Position numbers and translations under genes: made by a program. Below are positions 26,764-36,185 of a DNA stretch of 64,000 nucleotides, piece after piece. Source of the stretch: Streptomyces sp. NBC_01267 (GTDB lineage Bacteria > Actinomycetota > Actinomycetes > Streptomycetales > Streptomycetaceae); the NCBI RefSeq assembly GCF_036241575.1, contig NZ_CP108455.1, positions 124,001 to 188,000 on the forward strand. Direction: 5' to 3'. Within the stretch, counting starts at the first letter, position 1. Each line of letters starts with the position of its first letter. Under the pieces are notes generated by a model. It did not search any database. It was not told the origin of the DNA and saw only the letters and a program-made list of their open reading frames with translations.

Positions 26764-27630
26764 GAAGCCATCTCAATTGGCTCGGTACTCTGTTGACCAT
26801 GGTGGGGATTGTTGAACGGCTGGTGCCGGAAGAGTTGTGGGAGCTGTTTCAGCGGGTGGTGCCAGAGGCGCCGTCGCGGCCTCAGGGTGGCGGTCGGCGC
26901 CGTCACAGTGACCGCGAGGTGCTGGCCGCGATCGTGTTCGTGGCGACGTCGGGATGCACGTGGCAGCAGGTGCCCTCGGCAGCGTTCGGTCCGTCGGGGG
27001 CTACGGCTCACCGCCGGTTCACCGAGTGGACGAGAGCCCGGGTGTGGGCCAAGCTGCACCGCCTGGTCCTCGATGAACTGGGCTCCCGCGGTGACCTGGA
27101 CTGGTCCCGGTGTGCGATTGACTCAGTGAATATGCGGGCTCTGAAAAGGGGGATCTGACAGGTCCGGATCCTGTCGACCGGGGTAAGTACGGGTCGAAGA
27201 TCCACCTGATCACAGAGCGGACCGGTCTGCCCTTGTCCGTCGGGATTTCCGGTGCCACCGTCCACGACAGCCAGGCGCTGATCCCACTCGTGAAGGGCAT
27301 ACCGCCGATCCGGTCCCGCCGCGGCCCTCGCCGGCGCAGGCCCGCCAAGCTCCACGCCGACAAGGGCTACGACTATCGCCACCTGCGGCGATGGTTACGT
27401 GAGCGCGGCATCCAACAACGCATCGCACGCAAAGGGATCGAGTCTACGCAGCGACTTGGCCGCCACCGCTGGACTGTCGAACGCACCATGTCCTGGCTCG
27501 CCAGTCCTGGCTCGCCGGCTGCCGCCGACTCCACCGACGCTACGAACGCAAAGCCGACCACTTCCTCGCCTTCACCAGTATCGCCTGCACCCTCATCTGC
27601 TACCGCAGACTCACCAATTGAGATGACTTC
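26764..27630 (+). mobile_element. IS5-family insertion sequence, 867 bp (IS427-like)
   Basis: Inverted ends GAAGCCATCTCAATTGG (left) and GAAGTCATCTCAATTGG (right, inverse). The 3-bp duplication TTA (26761-26763 and 27631-27633) fits the TNA target of the IS427 subgroup. It is inserted inside the right transposon-like end described above. Confidence 0.85.
26799..27621 (+). pseudogene. IS5-family transposase disrupted by 14-bp duplication
   Basis: OrfA from ATG 26799 reads VGIVERLVPEELWELFQRVV to CAIDSVNMRALKRG (first Asp). The reading changes frame at AAAAGGGGGG, as in the IS5 copy at 17.3 kb, and OrfB continues YGSKIHLITERTGLPLSVGI, HADKGYDYRHLRRWLRERG (second Asp) and GRHRWTVERTMSWL (Glu). 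Right after this, TCCTGGCTCGCCAG/TCCTGGCTCGCCGG is a tandem 14-bp duplication (27491-27518). Removing one copy restores GCRRLHRRYERKADHFLAFT and an ending LICYRRLTN. The programmed shift is normal for the family; the duplication is a lesion. Confidence 0.85.
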
Positions 27631-27678
27631 TTAGATCAAGACCCCCGTGTCAACAACGCTCGTGATCAATACATCTAG

Positions 27679-29518
27679 CTTGACTCTGTCGGGGATCTTG
27701 GAGCTGTCGAGGTCAGGTGCGCAGGGTTCGCCAGGATTTCGGTCGGGGTAGCTCGCGCTGGTCGAGGTAGTTCTGGAAGGCAGTCGGTCGGCGGGGTGCA
27801 GGTGCTTCCTCAGCCGGTGGCAATCTGCTGAGGCGCTCGATGTTGACGGCGATGGCCGTCAGGACGTGTTGGATGGGGGCTTTTCCCTGTCCGCGGTAGC
27901 GGCAGCGTCGCATGCCGTGTCCGTGGGCGAACTCGTTGACCGTGCCCTCCACACCGGAGCGGACCGCATAGCGCGTCTTCCACTCGGGCGTCTGTTGCTC
28001 GGTACGGACGCGGAGTTGCAGGTCTCGGAGTTCTCGTGGGGGAAATCCCACGGTGCGGGCACTGTCGGCGCTGATGGTGCACTGGAAGCGGGCCGGGCAG
28101 GGCTGGCACTGGCTCTTGGTGAACCTGGCAACGATCAGCGGGGCCGCGGTGGGTGAGGAGGTCGGGTAGGGGCCGTGCCAGCCCTGGCTGACCTGGCCCT
28201 GAGGGCAGGTGACCTGCTCGCGGTCGTAATCGATGTGGAAGTCGTCCCGGGCGAAGCCCTCGCCTCGGCGGTGCTGGCGGGTGGGGTTGCCTGGCCGTGG
28301 TCCGGTGACGGTGACCTTGTGTTCTCGGGCGGCTTGTTCCAGGTGGGGCAGGGAGGTGTAGCCGCTGTCGACGAGATGCTCGGCGGGCTGCAGGCCGCGA
28401 CGGGCCAGGCGTGTGTGGATGCCGGGCAGGACCTTGCTGTCGTGGGTGGTGGCTGCGGTGGTGGCCACGTCCGTGATCACGTTGGGGCTGTCGGGAGCAC
28501 AGGTCTCGGTCAGGTGAGCGGAGAACCCCTTCCAGCTGATGATGTGTCCATGGCGCGCGTAGCGGGCCGAGGTGTCGTAGGGAGAGACGACCGCCCGGGA
28601 CGAGGGCGGCAGCCCGGCCCGCCTTCCGGCTCGGCGGTGTGCCAGCGCAGGTGTCCTGCGGCGTCATGGTGGTAGTTCTGCACGATGATCTGGCGCAGGG
28701 CCTGGACGCGAGGGCCGGACGCGCGGCCTGCTCCGTGCTGGTAGAGGTGTTCCAGGAGCCGGACGGCGTCGTTTCCGGTGGCAAGGATCCTGGTCTTGGG
28801 CTTGGTGGGGTTCTTGCCCAGGCGGACTGGCCGCCCGTAGCGGCGTCCCCAGTCCTCGTCGACCAGCTCGTCCAGCAGGTGAGGGGCTGTGTCGGCAACT
28901 TCTTCCAGTGCGGCGCGGACCGCCTCGGTGATCAGCTCCAGGCGGGTCAGGTCGCGTACCGCGGCCAGGACGTGGGTGGAGTCGGTTCGCTGCGTGGTGC
29001 GCTCGCGCACCAGTCCGGCCGCCTTGAGGCGGGCCAGCGCGAGGTCGAGGAGTCTGTCAGCACGGTCATCTTCGGCGAGACGGTCGCGGAAATCGGCCAG
29101 CACACTGTGGTGGAAGCCGGGGTCGTCCAGCTCCGTGGCCATCGTGTACTTGAAGTCGATGCGGCAGCGGACCGCCTCGGCGGCCTGCCGGTCCGACAGG
29201 CCGAGCAGGAACTGCAGCACACAGACGGTGGCCAGTTGAGCAGGCGAGAGTCCCGGACGTCCGTCACGTGGGTACCAGTCGGCGAAGTCCTCGTCGCACC
29301 ACAGCCCGTCCAGCCGATCGCGCACCCATATCGCCGTCGTACCACCCGGGTTGCTCGCCCGCGCGATCCGCGCGGTCAGAGACGGTACGTGCTCACCGGA
29401 ACGCGGGCGCAGGGACAACGGGCACCTCGACAGCTGCATCGGTCATCGGAACCACCCGAGCATGCCTGCTGATCATGCTGGCCCACTGGGAAACTCCAAG
29501 ATCCCCGACAGAGTCAAG
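27679..29518 (-). mobile_element. IS1182-family insertion sequence, 1840 bp
   Basis: Long inverted repeats: left CTTGACTCTGTCGGGGATCT (then TGGAG) and right its inverse ending GATCCCCGACAGAGTCAAG. Both sides are flanked by CTAG (27675-27678 and 29519-29522), the palindromic 4-bp target typical of IS1182. It is complete at both ends and carries a frameshifted transposase. Confidence 0.9.
27713..29439 (-). pseudogene. IS1182-family transposase, one frameshift
   Basis: The N-terminal half reads IWVRDRLDGLWCDEDFADWY, QLATVCVLQFLLGLSDRQAA and TTQRTDSTHVLAAVRDLTRL (first catalytic Asp), up to [16 protein letters not shown] break near 28625 shifts the frame; the C-terminal half has [20 protein letters not shown] (second Asp region), [20 protein letters not shown] and [20 protein letters not shown] (Glu). 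The catalytic set is complete, so a single base restores the gene. Confidence 0.85.
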
Positions 29519-29579
29519 CTAGAGCGCGTATCTCCCGTTGGCTGGCAGCTTCCCCCGCGCGCCGTATCTGATTCCTGGT

Positions 29580-30053
29580 CCCTTCAGTCCCTCCTGGCCT
29601 CCCTTCGCACCCTCCAACACATCGAAATCAGACGTTACATACCGATTTCTTCAGGGTCTGGAACACCACCATCGCGGCGTGGAACCTCCCGCGAGCGCGC
29701 CGGGCGCGGCTCATGGGGTCTTCGGTTCTACACGGGGTGCAATCTCTGCCAGCCATCTCGACAGGGGCCGAGGGACGGAACGCGGGCATCAGCCCCTCCC
29801 TTCAGTCCCTCGGCGTATCTGCAGGTCAGAGCAGGACGACTAGCTCGGAAGGGACTGAAGGGACTCAAATCTCTCATTATGAGCCAGTCTCCATAAGCCA
29901 GTAGGACGAGTAGGACAGGGTTCACGTGCCTGCGTACACCCGCACACGTAGTGGCGTTATAACTCAGGATTTGAGTCCCTTCAGTCCCTGAAGCAGGCCC
30001 CACATGTCCTCTGACCTTGCGTTTTACGCAGGGACTGAAGAGGAGGGACTGAA
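29580..30053. repeat. Cluster of GGGACTGAAG repeats in gene-free tract
   Basis: The core AGGGACTGAAGGGACT or its inverse occurs at 29580-29592, 29798-29810, 29851-29870, 29969-29990 and twice at 30031-30053. GGGACTGAAGGGACTCAAAT (29851-29870) and its exact inverse (29969-29988) form a 20-bp perfect inverted repeat with a 98-bp gap. The whole stretch 29523-30449 has no convincing gene. Iteron-like: a replication origin, partition site or recombination site of a mobile element are possibilities. Confidence 0.7.
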
Positions 30054-30449
30054 AGCGATCCGGTCCCTGTGCCCGGGCAACAGACAGCCCCCAGTGGGCC
30101 AAGCTCCTGGAACAGTCGACTGGATCAAGCTGATTCAGTCGTGCCCGTTGACCTGTCTCTCCAGAGCGGGGAGAAGTGACTCTTGCCTTGCTCGCAGGGC
30201 TTCCGATGCGACTGTCAGCGAGAACCCTCTCGGGATGGCTCAGGCAAGGGCAGTCGCCGCTCAGGGCAGTCATTTCCAACCGAGTTACACAGCAGAGCCC
30301 AGCGGTAGCCACGAAAAGTAGTGCATAGATGCATCACCTGTCCTGCCCGGAAAGCGAGCTGACTGCCGGTCCGGAACTCACCTTCTTGGGGACCTGACGC
30401 AGGGTATGCATCGCGGTCGGTGCCGCGTCTTCGGGTCTGATGCACGATC

Positions 30450-31679
30450 GGGTGACATCTGAACTGGCTTGCCCTGTAGGGCAGGTGGGAAGGATGTCGC
30501 TGTGCCCAAGCCTTATCCGGAAGAGTTCCGCGAGGATGTCGTGCGGGTCGCGAGGAACCGCGCCCCGGGTGTGACGGTCGAGCAGGTGGCCGCCGACTTC
30601 GGCGTTCACGCGATGACGCTGTGGAAGTGGATGCGCCGGGCGGACGGCGACGCCGGGACGAAGCCCGGTACGACCGGCCAGGAGAGCACGGAACTGCGCG
30701 AAGCACGTCGGCGGATCAAGCTGCTGGAGCAGGAGAACGAGGTCCTGCGCCGGGCTGCGGCCTACCTGTCGCAGGCGTATTTGCCGGGAAAAGGATCTAC
30801 CCGCTCGTAAGGGAGCTGGCCGTGGACGGGGTTCCCGTCACGGTCGCGTGCCGGGTCCTGAAGCTCGCCAGACAGCCCTACTATCGCTGGCTCGACAAGC
30901 CGGTGACCGACGCTGCGGTCGAGGAGGCGTATCGCTCAAACGCGTTGTTCGACGCCCACCGCGAGGACCCGGAGTTCGGTTACCGCTTCCTGGCTGACGA
31001 AGCACGAGTCACGGGAGCCGGCATGGCGGACCGGACCGCGTGGCGGATCTGCCGGGACAACCGCTGGTGGAGCGTGTTCGGCAAAAAACGCGGCAGGGTC
31101 AAGAAGTCCGGTCCGCCGGTGCACGACGACCTCGTCCGCCGCGACTTCACCGCGGATGGCCCGAACAGGCTCTGGCTCACCGACATCACCGAACATCCCA
31201 CAGCGGAAGGGAAGCTGTATCTCTGCGCGATCAAGGACGTCTTCAGCAAGAGGATCGTGGGCTACTCGATCGACGAGCGGATGAAGTCCCGCCTGGCCGT
31301 CGCCGCCCTGGACAACGCTGTTGCCCGGCGTGACAGCGTCGCCGGGTGCGTCCTGCACAGCGATCGCGGGTCGCAGTTCCGGTCCCGGAAATTCGTCCGC
31401 GCACTCGGCCACCACCAGATCGTCGGCTCGATAGGACGGGTCGGCGCGGCGGGCGACAACGCAGCCATGGAGTCCTTCTTCAGCCTGCTGCAGAAGAACG
31501 TCCTCGACCGCCGCACGTGGGCCACCCGCCAGGAACTGCGGATCGCCATCGTGACCTGGATCGAGAAGACCTACCACCGGCGCCGTCGACAAGCCGCACT
31601 CGGCCGACTGACCCCTGTCGAATTCGAAACCGTCATGACCACACCGGCCCTCCAGGCCGCGTGACTGAACTTGTCACCC
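30450..31679 (+). mobile_element. IS3-family insertion sequence, about 1.23 kb
   Basis: Outer ends are marked by GGGTGACA (30450) and its inverse TGTCACCC (ending 31679), bracketing an apparently intact OrfA/OrfB pair. The repeat match inward is imperfect, so exact ends are approximate. No target duplication was resolved. Confidence 0.7.
30502..31664 (+). CDS. IS3-family transposase OrfA/OrfB (programmed frameshift)
   Basis: OrfA from GTG 30502 (PYPEEFREDVVRVARNRAPG) is a HTH protein with a leucine-zipper tail (ARRRIKLLEQENEVLRRAAA). Its stop lies at 30808, and OrfB enters by a shift at a GGGAAAAGG slippery run (about 30786). OrfB carries the integrase core: NRLWLTDITEHPTAEGKLYL (first Asp), GCVLHSDRGSQFRSRKFVRA (second Asp), GDNAAMESFFSLLQKNVLD (Glu). 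All conserved residues are present, so the element is probably functional. Confidence 0.88.
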
Positions 31680-31789
31680 AACCCTGCATCAGACCCTTCC
31701 CAGATGGCCAGGCTTTGGTTGAGAGGGCGCCAGCAGGGCAGTCGAAGCGCAGGAGTTGCCGCCGGACAGGCAGGCAGAAAGTCCCCACC

Positions 31790-31941
31790 CAGCCCCCCGG
31801 GGCTTTTCGCACGACGATGTCGAGGCGACGTTCTTTCTCCCCGACCTGGACAAGGAGATCTACGTGGAGCCGGTACCAGCCGGTGACCTCGTTCCACGCG
31901 ACAAGCCGCCGCCACCACGTCATGCCCGAACCGAAGCCCAG
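31790..31941 (-). pseudogene. IS5-type OrfA fragment
   Basis: GFGSGMTWWRRLVAWNEVTG, then WYRLHVDLLVQVGEKERRLD, match the central OrfA segment of IS5 elements ('SGMTCWRRLrdWneaGvW..LH..LL..L......D'). The flanks are unrelated. Only about 50 codons remain. Confidence 0.5.
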
Positions 31942-31988
31942 CTCCTGCGGCAGTATTCCCACGGGTCACTTGAGGGTGGGAGCAGGCG

Positions 31989-32807
31989 CTATTCCAGCCC
32001 GGCCGCGTGATCCGGTACGTACGTCTGCAGGTCCCGGGGCGGCCGCTGATAGCCGGTGGCCGGCGGCCGGGGAGGCAGCGTGAGGGCCGCCGGGGTGACG
32101 TTGTAATAGGGCATGGTGGACAGCAGATGGGCGATCATGTTCAGCCGGGCCCGGCGTTTGTCATCGCTTTCCACGACGTACCACGGTGACTCCGAGATGT
32201 CCGTGTGCACGAACATCTCGTCCTTGGCGCGTGAGTAGTCCTCCCACCGGGTCAGCGACTCGAGGTCGATGGGGGAGAGCTTCCAGCGGCGGGTCGGGTC
32301 CTTGAGCCGGCGCCGGAAACGCCGCTCCTGCTCCTCGTCGCTCACCGAGAACCAGTATTTGCGCAGCAGGATCCCGTCCTCCACCAGCATCCGCTCGAAA
32401 GCCGGGCACTGCCGTAGAAACAGTTGGTACTCGGAGGGGGTGCAGAAGCCCATGACCCTTTCGACGCCGGCCCGGTTGTACCAGCTGCGGTCGAACAGGA
32501 CCATCTCGCCGGCCGCGGGCAGGTGCTCCATGTAGCGCTGGAAGTACCACTGAGTCCGCTCACGCTCGGTGGGCCGGGGAAGTGCCACGATCCGGGCCGC
32601 CCGGGGATTCAGATACCGGGTGACACGTTTGATCGCGCTTCCCTTGCCGGCCGCGTCGCGCCCCTCGAAGACCACCACGAGCCGGGCGCCCTCGGCACGC
32701 ACCCACTCCTGTAGCTGTACCAGCTCAGTCTGAAGCCGGTGCAGCTCCCGCTCGTATACGGGTCGCGGCAAACGTGCACGCTTCCCGTTGCCCGGTGACT
32801 CCGCCAT
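31989..32807 (-). CDS. ppk2: Polyphosphate kinase 2
   Basis: 272 residues, class I PPK2 length. GRDAAGKGS is the Walker A loop, FDRSWYNRAGVERVMGF contains Walker B and the lid region, and RWEDYSRAKDEMF is the conserved C-terminal motif. The enzyme transfers phosphate between polyphosphate and nucleotides (usually making NTP from NDP and polyP, or the reverse) in the cytoplasm. It is intact and stands alone, divergent from the dehydrogenase gene. With the neighbouring dehydrogenase and universal stress protein it fits a dormancy/low-oxygen energy set; that is inference. Confidence 0.93.
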   Translation of the reverse strand: MAESPGNGKRARLPRPVYERELHRLQTELVQLQEWVRAEGARLVVVFEGRDAAGKGSAIKRVTRYLNPRAARIVALPRPTERERTQWYFQRYMEHLPAAGEMVLFDRSWYNRAGVERVMGFCTPSEYQLFLRQCPAFERMLVEDGILLRKYWFSVSDEEQERRFRRRLKDPTRRWKLSPIDLESLTRWEDYSRAKDEMFVHTDISESPWYVVESDDKRRARLNMIAHLLSTMPYYNVTPAALTLPPRPPATGYQRPPRDLQTYVPDHAAGLE

Positions 32808-33119
32808 GGGACGACCCTACGAAGGATTGCCGTCCCTGGCTCAGGCAGGAGGGCCGAACGGGGTCCGTGAAGCTCGCCTTCAGACACAGGTCTCCCAGTT
32901 ACGAGAGACCCCGCCCGTCAACAAGGCTCGTCCGTTCTGTACGTGTGTGCGGTGTATCCCTTGGCAGAGCGGGAACGACGGACGCGTTTCACTGAACCCA
33001 CGCTCGGACAGCGAAGCCGAGCACGGCGTGGCTGACGCGTTTTCACCCGCCCGGTGAAGAGGTCCCGACACCACCGGCCCCCGTTTGCCCCCGGCCGGCA
33101 GCCACCGCACAGTTGAGTC
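32808..33119. promoter_or_regulatory. Divergent promoter region of ppk2 and dehydrogenase
   Basis: 312 bp with no supported gene between two divergent starts, so promoters for both lie here. GTTTTCACCCGCCCGGTGAA (about 33038-33057) contains an inverted TTCACC/GGTGAA pair close to the dehydrogenase side that could be an operator. No RBS is obvious for ATG 33120. Confidence 0.4.
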
Positions 33120-34151
33120 ATGACGTTCGCCGCCTCCGCCGCGGAGGTACAGAGTGGCTGGACCGTCGAGACACCGGGGCCGATCAGCGGTGGTCCTCTG
33201 ATCCGCAGCCGAAAGCCAACACCCGTCCCGGGCCCAGGTGATCTGCTGCTGCGGGTGGAGGCCTGCGGTGTCTGCCGAACGGACCTTCATCTGGCTGAGG
33301 GGGACCTCCTGCCGCGCCGGCCATCGACCGTGCCCGGCCATGAAATCGTTGGCCGGGTGGTCGCCGTGGGCGAAGCAGTGACCTCGTTCCGTACCGGTGA
33401 CCGAGCGGGCGGGGCGTGGCTTCGTGGCACCTGCCAGAGGTGCCGCTACTGCCGGTCCGGCAGGGAGAACCTGTGTCCCGGGTCCACCTACACCGGGTGG
33501 GACGCGGACGGTGGCTTTGCCGAACTGGCCTTGGTGCCAGCAGCCTTCGCGTACTCCCTCCCGGAAGCTCCGGATGCCACTGCGCTGGCACCGCTCCTGT
33601 GCGCCGGGATCATCGGCTATCGTGCGCTTCGTCGCAGCGCACTGCCCCAAGGCGGGCGGTTGGGTATCTACGGCTTCGGGGCATCGGCCCATCTGGCGGC
33701 CCAGGTGGCCATGGCCGAGGGGGCCACCGTCCATGTGCTGACGCGGTCGGCGCAGGCACGCACGCTTGCGCTGGAACTCGGTGCAGCTTCCGCGGGCGAG
33801 GCGTACGACCTCCCTCCCGAGCCCCTGGACTCAGCGATCCTGTTCGCCCCCGTGGGCGACCTGGTGCCGGTGGCGCTGGAGGCGCTGGACCGCTCCGGCA
33901 CGCTTGCGATCGCCGGGATCCACCTCACCGACGTTCCGGTACTCAACTACCAGCGCCACCTCTTTCAGGAGCGGAATCTGTGCAGCGTCACGTCCAACAC
34001 CCGGCAGGACGGCCGTGACTTCCTGGCCCTGGCCGAACGCATCGGTATCCAGGTCACCGTGAGCCCCTACCCGCTGAGCCAGGCAGATCTGGCGCTCGCC
34101 GACCTGGCGGCCGACCGTGTCCACGGTGCCGCCGTGCTCGTTCCCGACTGA
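33120..34151 (+). CDS. Zinc-dependent alcohol dehydrogenase family protein
   Basis: 343 residues, full length for the MDR superfamily. The GroES-like domain has [18 protein letters not shown] (catalytic Cys), [15 protein letters not shown] (His-Glu) and the structural zinc set [15 protein letters not shown]. The Rossmann domain has [16 protein letters not shown], binding NAD(P). It oxidises or reduces an alcohol/aldehyde whose identity cannot be read from sequence. Similar genes in Streptomyces sit beside universal stress proteins in a DevR/OsdR-type dormancy regulon. Confidence 0.9.
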   Translation: MTFAASAAEVQSGWTVETPGPISGGPLIRSRKPTPVPGPGDLLLRVEACGVCRTDLHLAEGDLLPRRPSTVPGHEIVGRVVAVGEAVTSFRTGDRAGGAWLRGTCQRCRYCRSGRENLCPGSTYTGWDADGGFAELALVPAAFAYSLPEAPDATALAPLLCAGIIGYRALRRSALPQGGRLGIYGFGASAHLAAQVAMAEGATVHVLTRSAQARTLALELGAASAGEAYDLPPEPLDSAILFAPVGDLVPVALEALDRSGTLAIAGIHLTDVPVLNYQRHLFQERNLCSVTSNTRQDGRDFLALAERIGIQVTVSPYPLSQADLALADLAADRVHGAAVLVPD

Positions 34152-34343
34152 GCCGGCTTCCGGGCAGATCGGGCCATCAGGCGCTGCCCGGTGGGTGGTG
34201 AACCGGTGGCCCCCCGGTCTCACCCGCGGGTGGCATCACCGGCGAGGACGGTTCGACGTCGCCTGCGATTTTCACCGAGCCCCACTCAGGCCCCTTGGCT
34301 TTGTGGGCAACATGGACGTCCGTACGACGGCGCCCACAAGCGA

Positions 34344-34820
34344 TCACGTCTTCGACCGGAACGATTGTGACGGTGCAGCCGGCGCGATGGAGCCAGCGCG
34401 ATGGAGCACCCGATGACCGACGTTTTTCAGTTGTCCGGCCGTCCCCGCATGCCGGGAGTGTCCACCGATCACCAACAATCCTGCCTCCCGACTGGCCTCC
34501 GCGAGGACATCGCCGGCCGGCCCCTCCACCCCATAGCTACGGACGGGGACGCCTTCGTGACGCTCGGCGGCCCCGGCGACCGTCCCGTCAAGCCACTGCT
34601 GAGCCTGACGACGATGGGCGTCGCGCGCCTCGTCGTACTGCCCGGTGTGGGCCGTGGCGCTCTCGGTACGCGGGCAAATCCACGCATGCACCACCGCCAC
34701 ACCCCTGTCACGCCGGCGTGCCTCGCCGAAGGCGTAGTCCAGAACCTCGAGGAATGCGGTGCTGCGCCCCAACCCGACCACGACCCCACCCTGTTCGTCC
34801 CGCCGATGCCGTCGGACCAC
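34344..34820 (-). CDS. Universal stress protein (single domain, probably truncated)
   Basis: About 158 residues from GTG 34820 (GTG 34781 also possible). The UspA fold shows in VVVGLGRSTAFLEVLDYAFG, GVAVVHAWICPRT and the C-terminal nucleotide loop GLLVIGGHSRHAGTAGQL. Actinobacterial members near dehydrogenases normally have two tandem domains; only the second is here. The upstream side runs into a broken ATPase gene on the other strand, so the first domain was probably lost. Binds ATP in the family; role in stress survival is inferred. Confidence 0.65.
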   Translation of the reverse strand: MVRRHRRDEQGGVVVGLGRSTAFLEVLDYAFGEARRRDRGVAVVHAWICPRTESATAHTGQYDEARDAHRRQAQQWLDGTVAGAAERHEGVPVRSYGVEGPAGDVLAEASREAGLLVIGGHSRHAGTAGQLKNVGHRVLHRAGSIAPAAPSQSFRSKT

Positions 34821-34840
34821 CCTGACGGCCCGTCGTAGGG

Positions 34841-35065
34841 ATGCCGGGGGCAGGGAAGACCACGAGGGCTCGCCAGCTGGCCAAGGAGCACAACGCGCTT
34901 CGGCTGACGCCTGATGAGTGGATGATTCCGTTGCCCGTCGCCAGGCGCTCACTCCGGATCAGACCTTCCCGATGAACGAGGCGGACCTCTTGAACTGGAG
35001 GATGCTGTTCGAGGAGCCGGTTGCCGCAGAAGAACTCGATGGGGATGAGATTGGCCCCCGCCTCC
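34841..35065 (+). pseudogene. P-loop ATPase/kinase remnant with internal deletion
   Basis: MPGAGKTTRARQLAKEHNAL, then RLTPDEWMIPL, are the start of a zeta-toxin/AAA-like nucleotide kinase (Walker A GAGKTT; the 'DEW' motif). The frame then ends; a second frame gives NEADLLNWRMLFEEPVAAEE followed by LDGDEIG, like the C-terminus of the same family. About 100 middle residues are missing. Confidence 0.5.
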
Positions 35066-35213
35066 TGATTGGCCAAGTGGGCCCGAGTGGGCCGCCGATC
35101 GGTGGCCATCTTTCACTGCCCGCTCCTGAGGCAGGAATTCGTGGGAAAGTGGGTTCCTGGACGGGACTCTGGGCCGGTCCGGGTGAAGTTGCCGACCGTG
35201 AACTTGAGAACGA

Positions 35214-35830
35214 TCAGTCCCGGTTGGCCTCGCGGGAGGCGGGCTGTCCGCTCCTTCGGGAGGACCGCCGGGTGATGCGCCTGGTCATCAGCGTGATCGC
35301 GGCCCAGGTGATCAACGATTCCGAGTGCTGGATGAGCCGTTCGTAGTCGCGGGTATGACGGCGGGCATGCATGATCCACGCCAGCGACCTCTGGACGACC
35401 CACCGACAAGGCAGGATGACGAACCCGACGGCGTCCTTCGGCCGACTGATGGTCTTGAGCGTCAGGTTCAGATGTTTCTTCGCACAAGTCACCAGCTGTC
35501 CGGCGTAACCGGAATCGGCCCAGACGATCGTGATCTCGGGGTACATCAGCCGCAGCCGGAACAGCACTTCCTTGGCCGCTTCGCGATCGGTCATGCCGAC
35601 CGGGGTGACCATGACGAACAGCGGCAGGCCCTTTGCAGCCGGTGTCGACGACGTAGCGGATCGCGTCGACGATCTCGCGGCGAGAGTGCTTCTCAGGGCG
35701 TCCCCCTTTGGGGGGACTCGCAGGCCGGCGGCGGGAGAAGGGGTTCGATGAGGGCCCATTCGTCGGGGAAGGTGTCGGAGGGGTAGCAGCGGCTCCGGGA
35801 CAACTCGAACCTCCCTTCCAGAGACGGGAG
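35214..35830 (-). pseudogene. IS5-family transposase with deletion and frameshift
   Basis: N-terminal pieces DTFPDEWALIEPLLPPPACE and KHSRREIVDAIRYVVDTGCK are in two frames, broken at a CCCCCCAAAGGGGG run near 35705. They join directly to GLPLFVMVTPVGMTDREAAK and the DDE C-terminus (EITIVWADSGYAGQLV; RPKDAVGFVILPCRWVVQRS). The first catalytic part is deleted. Inactive. Confidence 0.75.
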
Positions 35831-35863
35831 TTGGGGAACGGCCGCGCCGTCTCCCAACCCCGG

Positions 35864-36175
35864 TCAGGTGTCGATGAAGTCGGAGATGATGTCGAGCGTG
35901 GACTCGACCGAGCTGAGCTGGGTGTTCAGGTGCTTGATCCACCGTCCCTTCGGCTGGAGAACGGCGTGCGGGCCGACGACGGCGGTGATGAACCGGCGGA
36001 TCTCCGTCAGCTCCTCCCTCACGAACCCGAGTTCGTATGCCTGGAGCTCGGCGGTGTCGGTGCAGAACCGGTAGCCGTCCTTCTTCGTCCAGATCAGGGG
36101 CGGCCAGCCCCGTTCGGAGATGATGTCGCGCAGGCAGGCCAGGCCCGCGCGGGTCTGGCTGGGTGTCAGTGCGGG
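35864..36175 (-). pseudogene. RacP-like plasmid gene, N-terminally truncated
   Basis: About 100 codons: LTPSQTRAGLACLRDIISER, then GWPPLIWTKKDGYRFCTDTA, then FVREELTEIRRFITAVVGPH and a stop. This matches the RacP-type proteins found on Streptomyces plasmids and integrative elements, whose first 35-40 residues are missing here. The coding start is replaced by the end of the TetR gene. Another sign of plasmid DNA. Confidence 0.6.
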
Positions 36176-36185
36176 CTGAGCGGGG

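Noticed and set aside
31756..32010. Plus-strand frame with FLPDLDKEIYVEPVPAGDL, looking like a retroelement protein
   Set aside because: The opposite strand carries a clear IS5 OrfA segment over the same bases, so the resemblance is coincidental.
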